Positions 24,951 to 37,259 of a DNA stretch of 64,000 nucleotides are shown in pieces. Source of the stretch: Cordia subcordata (Eukaryota > Streptophyta > Magnoliopsida > Boraginales > Cordiaceae); contig JAPTOF010000017.1 of NCBI GenBank assembly GCA_028554755.1, positions 9,548,001 through 9,612,000 on the forward strand, written 5' to 3'. Numbering within the stretch: position 1 is the stretch's first letter; the number at the start of each line of letters is the position of its first letter. A model generated the notes under the pieces. The model saw only the letters and a program-made list of their open reading frames with translations, did no database searches and was not told the DNA's origin. A program made the translations under genes and the position numbers.

Positions 24951-25566
24951 GTGTTCGGTAAAATTAGCTATTAGATTAGCTGATGAATGTTAAATGACGT
25001 AAAAGGACATTGATATTATGTTATTATAATTATTGTTATTATGATCATTGTAATTACTATTACTATTATAGGAATAAAATAATATATTTTATAATTAAAT
25101 ATTTATTTTCATAATCATATTTTAATATTAAAGTATAACTAATTTTTTGATAAAACATTTATATCAATATTACAAAAATTAATTTTAATAGATTCAAAAT
25201 TATTTTGTTAAAAAAATTACTAATAAAACTTATGTTTTTAGTAATGTTGATTATATAGAAATTGAAATTTATTTTTATATTATTTCTTATTTATATTTGT
25301 GAAAGAAAAGGTAAAGATATAGAGAGAGATTGGAAAGAGAATAGAAAAACCAAAAAATGCAAAAGGGTCGAATTGCCAAAAAAAAATATGAAAAACTAAA
25401 AGCTACCTGAAACGCTAAAGTTTTTAGCTTTTGAGAAACGTTAGTTAAAACGCTAAAAGCTACTTGAAACGCTAATTTACCGAACAGTAATAATTTAACA
25501 AAATAGCATTTTGACTGATCAAAATGCTAAACGTTATTTGAAAAGTTATTGCCGAACACGCACTTA
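24951..25566. mobile_element. Non-autonomous DNA transposon, about 615 bp, GTGTTCGG ends
   Basis: Left end TGTGTTCGGTAAAATTAGC; right end TATTGCCGAACACGCAC, an imperfect inverted repeat. Subterminal repeats of the form AACGCTAAAAGCTA occur near the right end, as in hAT-like elements. There is no coding capacity. Confidence 0.5.
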
Positions 25567-26480
25567 ATCAAGAAAATTTATGCAACAAATAGGAGTAGAA
25601 AACGTACCAACACACATTCAGAAAAGGAAAAGAGAAACAAATAAGAGAATTACAAACTTTTTTTGTTATTCTTTCTTTTTTTGAAAAGATAACTTGCATA
25701 TATACAATGTAGAGCTCAACATTATAGGACAAAACTCATACAAATTAGGAACTGACAATTATTAATGACACGTTTGTGGAAGAGAATCTATTATATAGTT
25801 TAAACTTTTTCGATTTGCAGTTCAAAGACACAACCCCTAACTTTTAATACATGTTACCCCCTTTCTCTCCGTTATACAAAATCTTCTCTCTCTCCATTAA
25901 ATATAAATGTTACTCCCCTCTCCATTACACACAAAAGCCTCTCTTCCTCCATTAAAATACAAACGTTACCCCTCTCTCTCCATAACACCCAAAAGTAAAA
26001 AATTATACAATTAAGAACTAAAAACTAACCAAATAAATAAATAAAAATTAGAAATATTTTAAATTTAAAATAAAAATGCAGAACCTAAAAAGTAAAAAAT
26101 TAAAGAATTAACATATCAAAATATTTAAAGTTAAAAGCTAAAAAGTAAAAATTAAAAAAAAGTAAATTTGAATAAATAAACAAAATTGTAAACAATATGA
26201 CTACTTTTGACGTTTAATATACAAAATGTCATACAAAGCACGAAATCTAGTCGCACTAGTATGAATATTCTATATAATGAAAACAACAATCCTCATACAG
26301 TAGATTTGGTTTTATTTTCTTTTCCCCTTTTACATAGAGGAATAAAAAAAGGAATGCTATCCCACAATTTTTTAGGTCATGCTACATCCCTAATCCCTTC
26401 TATCCAGATCCAAAAGCAACTCCCGTATTCAAAGAATTAAATCTAGTTTTAAAAATATAATTAGATCTTAATCTTAGTTT
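25567..26480. other. Intergenic, no gene recognised
   Basis: Contains a loose repeat of CTCTCTCCATTA-type sentences (about 25862-25985) and AT-rich filler. No gene. Confidence 0.5.
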
Positions 26481-26823
26481 ATATTTATATATTATATAAA
26501 AGAATGTACATTACTTTCATCTAAAAATAACATTAAAAAATCTTTTATTCCTTTTTCTATATCAGATCATTTTATTATTTTACATTCGCAATTTAAATAT
26601 TTTATTCAATTACTAAAAATCTCTTATAAACAATTTACGTTTTACTCAGTTACTGAAGATTTCTTATAAAAGCATTATTAGTATTGAAAGTTTACCAAGC
26701 TTTAAATTTTAAAAGATATATTTGTATTTCATCCTCAATAGAATGTAAAAATTAGTTATTAATAATAAATAAAGACATTAAAAATAACGTTTTTCTATGT
26801 ACTGCACTGGATATATTCTAGTC
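26481..26823 (+). mobile_element. Helitron-like non-autonomous unit A
   Basis: Starts near TATATTATATAAAAGAATG and ends at GATATATTCTAG followed by T. It is homologous to unit B just downstream and shares its start pattern with 32717-33033. AT-rich, non-coding. Confidence 0.4.
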
Positions 26824-26984
26824 TCGTATTTTTTAAAATAGGTACATGGTTTTTTAGTAGATGTTACATGTCATCATTCCGTGACGTCTCTTCAATACAA
26901 CAAAGCATTGTCTATCCTTCTGCATATATACAACAATTATCTAATTTAAATCTCCGCTACCTAATTTAAATCCCCTTAGTCACC

Positions 26985-27283
26985 AATTAATAATGCTATT
27001 TTTCATTTATAAATAATATTCAAATATCTTTTATTATTTTTTTGCTATATCAGATCATTTTTTGATTTTACTTTCTCAATTTAGATATTTTATTCCATTA
27101 CTAAAGATATTTCACAAACAATGTAAAAATTTTATTCAATTTATTAAAAATACCAAAAAATTGAACTTTAAAAATATATTGTATGTTATTCTGGTATAAA
27201 ATATGAAAATTGACCATTAAAAATAAATAAATAAAGATATTAAAAATACACATCTTTGTGTATGTTGCATGAGATATACGCTA
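26985..27283 (+). mobile_element. Helitron-like non-autonomous unit B
   Basis: Parallels unit A (shared TATATCAGATCATTTT and ATTACTAAAGAT segments) and ends GCATGAGATATACGCTAG followed by T. The two units lie head to tail about 160 bp apart, so they arose by tandem insertion or duplication. Confidence 0.4.
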
Positions 27284-28109
27284 GTTAACTAGTTGAAGGA
27301 ATTAATGGTTGTCTTGCCTAATACAGTTTTAGGACGCATTTTTCTCGCTTCTGTGCCAATCAAATCAAAAGTGCGTAGCTTGCATTTCTTCAAATAGTTG
27401 GGGAGCAATCACGGGGAAGAACGTGTTGTGCGGGCTAGCTAATTAAGGAAGATTAATTTGGACTATCTGATGTTATCTTGATTTTCATGAGATAATATAT
27501 AGGGTTCAAAGTTTCCCACCAGTGGTTTCCTTTGATTATTGTTTTTTGTTAACTAATAGGTAAGATCATATAAATCCATTAGGCATTATAAATTTTGAAA
27601 GTATAATATATAAATTAATGTTTCAACGTATACTTCAGGTTAGTTAAGGGAATATATGTAGTTACTCTATTTAATTTTTAAGATGGTTTTACAGTATCAT
27701 TAAATCTATTAATTCGACGAGTAAAAAAGAGGATCCAGAGTGAAACTTGTAAAGCATAACTTAAATGCTTGACAGAAACGAATTGTGGCATTAAGAAGAG
27801 TGTTACCATTTGATTAAAAGCTTAATTTAGTAGAGTAATATATATCAAGTTGAATTGCTTTTTCTCTTAAAATAATTTGTTAAAACAAGGTGATTGAGAA
27901 CACCAAAAGAAACACCGAAAAAGAACTTTTTCAAAAGTGTTTTCTTTCTTCCCACCTTATTTGAATGGAAATTATTATATGACTTCACTCTTTAAAGAAA
28001 AAAACAACAGATCCATCCCCACATGCTACAGTAAATTAAAAAAATTCACACAAAAAATTTCATAATTCATTGCAGATTTTACAAATAGCACATTGTTGTC
28101 TTATACCAT

Positions 28110-28185
28110 GTGCCTCTAGCTCTCTTTCCCTCCTTCTCCCTCCCTCCCACACCCCCCCCACCCCCCCCCACCCCCAACCCCCCGT
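28110..28185 (+). repeat. Pyrimidine/poly-C tract upstream of TBL
   Basis: A CT-rich run grading into C-runs separated by single A residues (28148-28183). The opposite strand has at least four runs of five or more G, which fits a G-quadruplex motif. Confidence 0.75.
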
Positions 28186-28265
28186 GTGTATATGTATATA
28201 TACATGTACATTCTATAACACATGTACCATAGACAACCTGGTCCTAGTTTGAATCGAAATTCAAG

Positions 28266-31200
28266 ATGATATCTCTGTTCAAAGCAGCTGGGTTGTTCTT
28301 TTCACTCTTTTTGTTTTCACACCAAACAGAGGCTGCTGCTCTTGAGCAGCATTATAGCTTCAACTCCACAAGCTCATCCAAATCAAGAAAACTTGCAAGT
28401 AGCTGCAATTTTTTCAGAGGCAAATGGGTGTGGGACAATTCATATCCTCTCTATGATTTCTCAACCTGCCCTTTCATTGATGATGAATTCAACTGCCTCA
28501 AGTATAAGAGGCCTGACAAATCCTACCTCAAGTACCGGTGGCAACCATACTCGTGTAACCTCCCGAGGTACGGAAGAAAAACTGTTGCAGGCGACGGAAA
28601 TTCGGCCATTCTCTTTTTCCTTTAATTAGTGTACATGTTACCGCTCTTTTTTTTCAATAGGAATCAATAGTGGTTGCTTACGTATATTGATGTCTTAAAC
28701 TCGAGACATGTGAGGATTATTACCACTAAACTATACTCTCTTACCGTATTTTTAAAATTTATTCAGGTTTAATGGGCTATATTTCTTGGAAAAATGGAGG
28801 GGGAAGAAGATTATGTTTGTGGGGGACTCATTAAGCTTGAACATGTGGCAGTCATTGAGTTGTATGATCCACGCGTGGGTGCCAAAGGCTAGAACTGCTC
28901 TTGTGCGGAGAGATGGGCTTGCTGATCTTACTTTTTTGGTAAGTCTTTTTAGGTGCTTATAAGTATTCTAATTAAGCATGCACGCTAGCTACATTCACTG
29001 CTCCCCCGACAGTACTTCACCTTTTGTTTTTCTCATTAAATTTGGTTCTCGATTCCTTGGCTCTGTGCGTGCATGTTTTGTCCTTGTCCAATTTTCAAAA
29101 TTTTGATTGGATTATGCAAATTTTGAGCCCGGAACATTTATTATTTGAAACTCTGGTGTATTTTCAAAAGTTTCCTAGATAAAATGGTACTCTAATACAA
29201 GTTTGAAGGGCTTATATAAAAAATCTATTGTCGCTAAAGAGCACTTTTTTATCGAAGCTTGTAAAATAATTGAAGATACAATAAGTGAGAGAGGTAAATT
29301 ACATTTTTATGATGTCATGTGATTGCTTTATCTACTTTGGAAATTGATTTGCCAGTTGGTGTAAGATTTCACCAATAATCTTGTGATGTTCTTAATTAAT
29401 TTTTAATTAGAGTATTTTAAAAACAAAAAGGCCTTTTAAACATGTTCATCACTTTGAAAAAAGTTGCATGCTGATGCGCCCACAAGACACTTTGGGAGAC
29501 ATAAAGTAGGCAACGAAACCCCCCCTCTCCATTTTTTCAGATACCCTTTCACATACATGTAGTAAATGCTAACAAAGAGCACCCTATTAATGAACGCCAA
29601 ATTTATACATGTGAAAGTTTTGAAAGCTAGTTTGAATTGAACCCATTTTTAAATCTTTGATAAAAATGGTAGCTAGGTTACAAGTAAAATTTTATAAATC
29701 ATTTTGATCGTTATTTAGTTATACTATCGATATTGAACAAATTCTAAATCTGTCTCTATTTACCACATTTTATATGTCTGACTTATGGGTTCCTCGTGAA
29801 TCTTTTCCTAGTGGAAAAGTCATTCTTGAGAGCATGTAGTGTAACATCATGATGACTTTGTCAAAACTTTGATTGAGAAATTAAGCAAAGAATCACGGCG
29901 TCATCATAATATAAGTAAGTAATCATAATACGGTATTTGAATGCTGCATTAGGTTATCGCACCTGCCATAATTACATGCTCATTTCATTGCTGGAATCCT
30001 ATTCTTCGTGGGAACTAATATATTTTAGAGAAAAATCCATTTTTCCTCTTATATTTTATCAATATTGTAACAATTTTTTATGTTTTGGACCTTGTGAATA
30101 TCTTTCAAATTTTTTTTTTTTTTTTTATGTTTTAAAACTTGTGAATATCTTTCTATGCTTTGAACGATGTTGCAAAAACTTTTCGAAAATTGGGGATTTT
30201 ATGCAACGTTCTTCAAAATAGGGAAATAGCAGCATTCTTGATAACTTAGAAAGATATTAGCAAGCTTTGAAATTATAAAAATTTTTATGTAATTTTAACA
30301 AAACATAAGAGGTATAATGCGTTCCACTAAATTTTATAAGATGCCTGTGGTTTGTAATTCTTGTTAATTCTATAACATCTTTTAAATTTTCATCTTATTT
30401 TTAAAAAATTTTAATTGAAAATAATTAGTTAATATTTTTAATCCGTGCCTAATTATTTTCTACAGCTATTGATGACATTTGTGTCGTGTACGTTCCTATT
30501 TGTAATATTCAATTGAGAAGAAAAAGATTTGGGTAAATATTCCAATGCTTTAGAGTTTCGATCAAAATTTTCAATCAAAAAGAAATTCTTGTGGTCACTT
30601 TATACACATGTTGATGCTTAAAAAATTGGACCACAGACTTGATAGAAGGTAAGGTGATATTTATCTCAAGATAACCTATGCTACAAAATCTATGGAACTC
30701 AGAGTCTTGTTTGTACTACGACATGGACCACATGTTCTTGGCATTTTACTTGTATGATAATACATCCCTGTCCACCATGATTTGTGGAAAGTAGAACTTT
30801 TAGACGATTATGAATTGTTTCTATTTTATTATAATTATATTATGAATTTATATTATTATAATTATACGTAAAATGTAATTTTGTGTGTTAATTTCTCTCA
30901 ATTTTGTCTCCAACCTTGCAACTCATGTTCGAATCTGCTATGAGCATATCCATTACTGTTTGAATACTTACCAATTCTATTTTCTTAAAAAAAAATTTAA
31001 GTTCCTCTTTTAAAGTTAAATATTTTATTGACAAAAAATAAAAGAAAAACAAATGCTTATGAATTTTACTGGCCTTTAGCACGCCTACGTGTAAAAATTT
31101 TGTTCACAATTCTTAACATTTACCCATCATTTTTTTTCTTTTTTCTTTTTTTTCAAGAACATTTACTTGATCATCTATCCTTTTTCTTTTTGTCAGAGAT

Positions 31201-33948
31201 CTACTACTCTTTCATCCCCCTAGCTAGATTCCAGACCCCAGACCTATTCATATTTCAAAGTGAAATTAAGGCTTGTTACTACACCTTTTTTTTTTTTTTT
31301 TTTTTTCTTTAGGGTGAGGACTCTGCATTCTCAAACAATCTACAAGTAGTAGGAAAATGGGGATGAAAAAAAAAAAGAAAATTCAAAAGGGAGCTGGACA
31401 ATGTATAGATCTAATAACAAACTAGTGACATCTTAGCCTGCAATTAGGTCAAATCGATGACTTATACGATAAATTTGTAATTTTCAGACGCAGTAAGAAT
31501 GTAGTTCTCAACATCCCATGTAATCGTGAATGAGAATCTATAACGAAGAACAAATCAGAAACTAAGTTGTGATTTTTTTTATGTGAAAGAAATATATATT
31601 TTAACTCAGAAAAATATGATCAGTTCGTGAAATGAGACGTTAGAAAGTTTTCAATTTTGTAATTATATAAAGAGGTCTAGAGTAGTCTCAATTAAATTCG
31701 ATCATGTGGCTAAGACAAGAAAATTAAGAGGCAGGCCCAGATCTCAATCAAGCTCAGGTCTTGGTAGATTTATTAATCAATTGTTAATGAATTTGGAGTA
31801 CACTTTGCATTATTGGAGACAGCTGACACAAAAGTTATGATGCCATCAATATTTTAATTATTTCAACATTTTAATAATTAAAATTAATTAATTAATTAAA
31901 TTGTGCAGGATTATGGTGTTAAACTGCTGCTGTGTCGGACCACATACTTGGTAGATATGGTTAAAGAAAAGGCAGGCGTGGTTCTCAAGCTCGACTCTAT
32001 TCGAAGTGGTGATGCCTGGAAAGGCATGGATATGTTGATCTTCAACTCCTGGCATTGGTGGACCCACACCGGAAGTTCCCAACCGTAAGTTCATCATGTT
32101 ATATCGGGATCTGGGAAAGAGTCGAATTTACTTAAAAATTTTTTTACTTACGAAAAATTTTTCTACGACTTAAATGTACGACTTGCAAATTGTACGACGC
32201 TAATGATGTATGGTTTAATGGAATATAATGCATTGTAGATGGGATTATATACAAGATGGGAATAAAGTGATGAAGGATATGAACCGGCTGGTTGCATATT
32301 ACAAAGGGATGACCACTTGGGCTCGGTGGATAAACCGAAATGTTGATCCAGCAAGAACCAAAGTCTTTTTCCAAGGAGTTTCCCCCACTCACTATGTGTA
32401 AGTAATATACTTTTTCAATATGATTATTGCATTAAGTTTGCATCAAATTTTTTTCTGAAATTTTCCAAGCTTTTATTACTAGGTACACCTTTGAGCTTTC
32501 ATTGAGTCACTGATTTTTCACTTGATGAGATGAAAACATAATAAAGTAATATATCATTACTTTGTTTCTATTTTAAATTTTTCTAAGTTTACGAGGGATT
32601 CAAATATCTAAAATCATTAACTTAGTTGAGAGAGCTAAGTATTCCTAAACCATAAGTGCATGCACGTCCCATATCTTTATTGATTTTTTTGAATAAACTA
32701 CTGATCAGCCTGAAATCTTATATTATATAAAAGAAATTACATGTTTTTTCATCAACTACAGATGCCATTATTTTACTACTTCTTTTAAAAAAATATTAAA
32801 TCCGTCCCTTCTATTCATCTAAAACTATTTTCTAATCTAAATCAAATCTCTTTTTATTTCAATTTTTAAATTTAAATATCCTATCCAACATTCTCATAAA
32901 AATATATATAACAATTTTCAAAAACTTATCAAAAAAATAAAATTTAATTAAATACATATATTATCTTTTTATAATAAATTATAAAAATTTATATAAAAAT
33001 ATACATTTCTCCCATACATTTGCACTCTAGTGAAATTAAAAGACGAGCCCGTACTCTTAACTCCTCTTGTTTGAAAACGAAAAGGAAAAGATAGAAAAAC
33101 CAATGAAATTCTCATTATTAATGTCTCCCCAACCCCCAACACCCCGACGCCTCATCTAAAATTCTCGTCATTCAACTGCTGAACAAAATCTGGATCGAAA
33201 AGAAAAAAAAAAAATTGCTATATTAAATGAGTTACGCAATAGATGAACAGAAGTTCAATAGCACCTTCTTGACTGGTGTATGTCTTTCATGCCTCCTTCC
33301 AAGGAATCATAGAATCTTAGATGTTTTGCCCACTACAATTAGTCATAGTCTAGGACAATGGTTTTTAAAAAAAAATCAATCCAGTCGAGTCCTCAAACCA
33401 CCGACTTTCTTTTTATATACTAAAATGAAAAAATTTTTACTTTTGTACATTTTTTAACACAAATATTTTAAACATTTTAAGTTAATTGATGAAATCCAAT
33501 GCATAACGAACTAATCATTAACTCATCACTACTAGTAGTTGTAGTATATAAATTTTGTCCAATTAACGAGTCAACAAGTTAGTAGTTAACTTTGAATCGT
33601 TACTCCGTAAATATTTCAAAATTTACAAATTACTCCTTCTCTTCTTTGTAAAAATCCAGGGGGAGAGACTGGGGTGCACCTTCAAAGTCATGTGCTGGGG
33701 AGACACAACCATTCTTTGGACCAAGGTACCCAGCAGGCACACCACTGGCCTCAGTTGTTCTCAACAAAGTGTTCAGCAGGATCAAGAAGCCTGTTTATTT
33801 ACTAGACATCACACCACTCTCACAGTATCGCAAAGATGGACACCCCACATATTATAGTGACCACAACACACTAGATTGCAGCCATTGGTGTCTCCCTGGT
33901 GTGCCTGATACTTGGAATGAACTTCTCTATGCGGCTCTCTTTAGTTGA
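28266..33948 (+). CDS. TBL: Trichome birefringence-like (TBL/PMR5) polysaccharide O-acetyltransferase family protein
   Basis: Five exons join in frame: 28266-28567, 28767-28938, 31909-32084, 32239-32397 and 33660-33948, giving 365 aa, normal for TBL proteins. Residues about 7-25 form a signal anchor for the Golgi. The PMR5N domain ([39 protein letters not shown]) follows at about 47-103. The catalytic GDS motif is [14 protein letters not shown], with Ser122. The C-terminal DxxH is DCSHWCLPG (Asp342, His345). These residues form the Ser-His-Asp triad of the family, which acetylates wall polymers such as xylan, mannan or pectin in the Golgi; TBL38-type members have been reported to act as pectin acetylesterases. 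The wording of the PMR5N domain suggests the TBL37-43 clade, but substrate cannot be told. Intron 2 is nearly 3 kb; intron 4 carries a Helitron-like insertion. All family key residues are intact. Confidence 0.92.
28939..31908 (+). other. Large intron 2 of TBL
   Basis: A 2.97-kb intron with a GTAAGT donor and a GTGCAG acceptor preceded by TTAATTAA repeats. It is AT-rich, with poly-T runs near 30107-30126 and 31286-31306, and no nested gene that I recognise. Confidence 0.7.
32717..33033 (+). mobile_element. Helitron-like insertion in TBL intron 4
   Basis: Starts TCTTATATTATATAAAAGAA and ends TTTGCACTCTAG followed by T. The start matches the TC...TATTATATAAAAG ends of small plant Helitrons and the unit at 26481. 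About 317 bp, non-coding, same strand as TBL. Confidence 0.45.
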
Positions 33949-34265
33949 TGAATCATGATGACCCAAGAATTTTATTATAACACTATTGGATTTCAAAGGG
34001 GGTTTGGTTCTTTTTTGTTTGATAGGAATTGGTTTCTTTTCCAATTTTTACATTTTAAGTGGGGTTAAATTAATAACAAAGTGTAATGATATTCAAGAAA
34101 ATGTAAAGTAGCCATTGTTTCTGGCAACTGAAGTTTGCCAAGATTTAACAATTGTTGTTCTGGACTTTTGTTTCTCTGACAAGAAAATAAAAGATGGAAA
34201 AAGTTCTCCAATTTTTTAGTCTTGTAATTATTTTACGATTATAAATTATTCACATCATTTTATTA

Positions 34266-34502
34266 TGCTACAAAAAGTTAGAGTACAGGCTGGGTGTTTT
34301 TTGCCACTAATGGTGGTTTTGAAGTGCCACCGATGTATAGGTAGTGGTTTGTAAACCTCCACCACAATCGTCGCCTATGCCAAATTACAACAAAATCCAC
34401 CGTTTATGTTTACTATTAGCAGTGGTTTGACAAAACGATATCTGCACCACTACAAGTGGGGTGATTTTCAGACCCCTGCTTATTTTCAATTTTCTCGTAG
34501 TG
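34266..34502. mobile_element. Miniature CACTA-like (EnSpm) transposon
   Basis: The right end reads inward as CACTACGAGAAAATTG, the classic CACTA terminus. The left end TGCTACAAAAAG is a degenerate version. TTA flanks both sides (34263-34265 and 34503-34505), the 3-bp duplication expected for CACTA elements. The 237-bp interior has several inverted AGTGGTTTG / CCACCACT repeats of the subterminal type. No transposase. Confidence 0.6.
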
Positions 34503-34980
34503 TTATAAATAGGATAAATAATAATCTACCTCCTTTAATTTGTCATAAATATATATTATTTCTTATAACTTCAAATTAAATACTGAATCCTCCAAGGCAG
34601 TCAAATAAATATACCTCTAAAGGTAGGCATGCACGATTGCATGGAATCCCTATATGTAACACATTTGCACCTAAAATAGAGATATATATAATTTTGAAAT
34701 CATAAGTATAATGTATATTTTACAATAAACAATCACAGAGATAACAGTAATTTATAATAAATTTCATTCACTTTCAATTAAAATTTTAGTAAACTGCCCA
34801 AAGAGAGAGGTTCTATTGCCTACTGGTTTTTGCTATTCTCAAATTTCGGAGGGTCTTCTTTATCTTTTTTTCCTTCTATCCTCAACCATCAAGAAAAGTA
34901 ATGGTCCTCATCTCTTGGCGGTACTTTGACCAAGAAATACTCCCTGACCCAAAAATAAAAAAATAAAAAGATAAAAAAGC
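34503..34980. other. Intergenic between the CACTA-like element and the LEA promoter
   Basis: AT-rich; nothing recognised. Confidence 0.5.
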
Positions 34981-34995
34981 AATACTTGATTATGT

Positions 34996-35005
34996 GCCAC
35001 GTGGC
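34996..35005 (+). promoter_or_regulatory. ABRE / G-box, perfect palindrome
   Basis: GCCACGTGGC, a 10-bp palindrome with the CACGTG core bound by ABA-response bZIP factors. It lies 282 bp upstream of the LEA start codon. Confidence 0.7.
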
Positions 35006-35038
35006 GTTCACACTGGTGCCACAAGAAACCAAGGCGCA

Positions 35039-35046
35039 ACACGTGT
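35039..35046 (+). promoter_or_regulatory. Second ABRE / G-box
   Basis: ACACGTGT, an 8-bp palindrome with the same core, 34 bp from the first. Paired ABREs are the usual minimum for ABA response. Confidence 0.65.
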
Positions 35047-35070
35047 AAAAAGTCCCCAGCCGGACCCAAA

Positions 35071-35083
35071 TGCTGACTCAGCA
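35071..35083 (+). promoter_or_regulatory. GCN4-like bZIP site
   Basis: TGCTGACTCAGCA, symmetrical about its central base, contains TGACTCA, the seed-maturation bZIP site. Confidence 0.6.
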
Positions 35084-35102
35084 CCATCCACTCGGCCACC
35101 CG

Positions 35103-35115
35103 AACACGTTGCATG
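35103..35115 (+). promoter_or_regulatory. ABRE-like and RY element
   Basis: AACACGTTGCATG joins an ACACGTT ABRE-like core to TGCATG, the reverse of the RY core bound by ABI3/FUS3-type B3 factors. Confidence 0.55.
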
Positions 35116-35169
35116 ACGATGTTCATCTCAAACCGCCATAACCTCTCATCATCTGCTTCATTGGCTTCT

Positions 35170-35176
35170 TTTATAG
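35170..35176 (+). promoter_or_regulatory. Likely TATA element of the LEA gene
   Basis: TTTATAG about 110 bp before the start codon and 55 bp after the RY site, correctly placed for a leader of about 80 nt. Confidence 0.4.
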
Positions 35177-35286
35177 CTTTGGTTGTTCATTCATCTTCCA
35201 CACATTGTCTGAAAAAATTTTACATAAAAAAAGAACACTCACCAAGAGGAAGAATCAAACAGTTTTATCTTTTTGATCTCAAGAAA

Positions 35287-37094
35287 ATGGCCTCAGAACA
35301 ACTGAGAAGAGAGAATGTTCCTGATGAGCGTGAGGTTGTAGTAGAGAAAGATAGAGTCCCTAAAATGACTATCCATTATGAGACACTGACCGAGCAGGCC
35401 AAAGGGTCAGATGCTCATGATGATCATCTTGCTGGGGAAGTTGGAGGGGCCGAGTTTGCCAGCGCCGGAGAGGGTCAAGCTCAGGCAGATAGAAGAAGTG
35501 AGGAGAAATCTGCTGCTGATGCAATGCAAAAGCACCAAGGGGAAGAAGCCGGCGGCCACGAGGCCGGCCATGAGAGAAGAGCTGGAGAAATGCATGGAGA
35601 GGGGCTCTCGTTGGATGAGATATCAAAGCATAGACAAACTGCGCAGCAGAATTCTATGGAGGCCATCAGGGCTGCTGAAGAGAGGTATGAGAGAGCCAAG
35701 GAGAGTATGAGTCAGGGGATGCAAACTGCCAAGGACACTGCAGCTGAGAAGGGCCAGCAAGGGTATCAAGCCACCAAGGAGACTCTCTCAAGCGCCGGCA
35801 AGGCCGTGGAGGATAAGACCGTCCCGGCCGCGGAGCAAGCGAAGGATTACACCGTGCAAAAGGCTTCGGAAGCTAAGGACGCGATCTCGTCCACCGGCCA
35901 GTCTGCTGCTCAATATGTTGGTGAGAAAGCTGCCAAAGCGAAAGACACTGCAGTTGATACCACCGCAACTGCAGCAAGCAAAGTTCAAGAGAAAGCAACT
36001 TCTGCTAAAGATGCTACCGTGGAGAGCGGCAAAGGTGCAGTTGGGTATGCAGGGAAGGTGGCTGAGGATGTGAAGGATCAAGCAAAAGTGGCTGGCTGGG
36101 GGGCAGCACACTATACATTGGAGAAGACAGCAGAGGCGACAAAAGCGTTGGCTAATGCCGCTGCGGGAGTAGCAGGGTACGCCGGCGAAAAAGCAGTGCA
36201 GGCGAAGGATGCGGTGGCCGGGGCAGGGCAGAAGGCGGCGCATTACGCAGGGGACAAGCTGGCTGCAGCCAATGATGCTGTTGTCTCAACTGAGGAAAGT
36301 GCAGCGGAGTATGCAGCTAGGAAGAAGGAAGAAGCTCAGACAGAAATAGAAGCAAAGAAGTCATCCGAGGCGAAGGTAATAATAAGTTCAAATCTTGATT
36401 CTTTCATGTAATACATGGGAAAATGCATATAAATTATTGATTCGAGTTTTTGTGTATCCTGATGATGATTACAGGACAAAAGGTAAAGCAAATACGCTGA
36501 CGAATTGTGCTCATGAACTACTGTTTAGTAAACTCATTTACCTCAAAAAAATTGTGAGGCATAAAGGTAGTATATATCATGCAAAAACATTTTTGAGTAC
36601 GCTGGAGTTCTCAATAGTAGAGAAACACATGCATATTTATTTGATGGCATAGCAATGTACATAGATATATAGCCATACGATGTTATCTATCATTTTCTGA
36701 TGCACCATAATCTTCTTGATTTGCTAATGATCTAGGCGAAAGACATGTGATGTTAGAGATGGGCATGTTAAGTTTCGTTTCAATTTTGCTTTCTCACGAA
36801 GAGGCTTTTATGAATTGGTTCTACACCTGAAATATGCAGGGTGAACGAGGCAGAGTGCAGCAAGAAGAAGGGCAGCCGGGTGAAGGGGAAGAGCTACAAC
36901 GCGTCACCGAAGCTATAACAAAACCCGCTGAAACCGCTGAGGAGGGAGTCGGGCCGCAAGAGGGAAGCCAACAACAAGAAGGGGCAGGTGGCGTGCTGCG
37001 CGCAATTGGGGAAACGATAGTGGAGATTGGGCAGACAACGAAAGAACTACTCGTTGGTCATGAGAAAGGCGAGACGAAGGAACACAAGAGTTGA
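35287..37094 (+). CDS. Group-3 LEA protein, SBP65-like seed protein
   Basis: Two exons, 35287-36375 and 36840-37094, join in phase 0 to give 447 aa. The N-terminus MASEQLRRENVPDERE followed by VEKDRVPKMT matches, from memory, the seed biotinylated protein SBP65 and Arabidopsis At2g42560. Residues about 140-360 are degenerate 11-residue LEA_4 repeats rich in Ala, Lys, Glu and Thr (AKDTA, EKAAKAKD, YAGEKAVQAKD), which fold into amphipathic helices on drying. The last 84 residues are polar, ending in a conserved-looking GGVLRAIGETIVEIGQTT segment. It is very hydrophilic, lacks a signal peptide and is expected in the cytosol of maturing seeds. An in-frame upstream extension exists, but MASEQ is the family start and lies after a good leader. 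I see no VGKF-like lysine context remembered as the biotin site of SBP65. The promoter motifs upstream agree with seed/ABA control. Confidence 0.88.
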
Positions 37095-37253
37095 TCATAG
37101 AATCAAAAGGGTCTCTGCTGAACAGGGCATTTTGAAGCTTACTATTAGCTCTGCTGCACTTTTTGTTGTCTGTTTTTTTTTTTTTTTTTGAATTGGTGAT
37201 CGAGTTTTATTTCTCAAAGTTCAGGTATAGTCAAGCCTGATGATGGGTTGTGT

Positions 37254-37259
37254 AATAAA
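37254..37259 (+). terminator. Polyadenylation signal of the LEA gene
   Basis: AATAAA, 160 bp after the stop, in T-rich sequence. Confidence 0.5.

Noticed and set aside
28342..28629. Second frame over TBL exon 1
   Set aside because: It is a shadow of the real TBL frame, which carries all the conserved PMR5N residues.
35113..35286. Upstream in-frame extension of the LEA protein
   Set aside because: It lies after the promoter motifs and around the likely TATA element, lacks the family N-terminus, and MASEQ at 35287 matches the family start.
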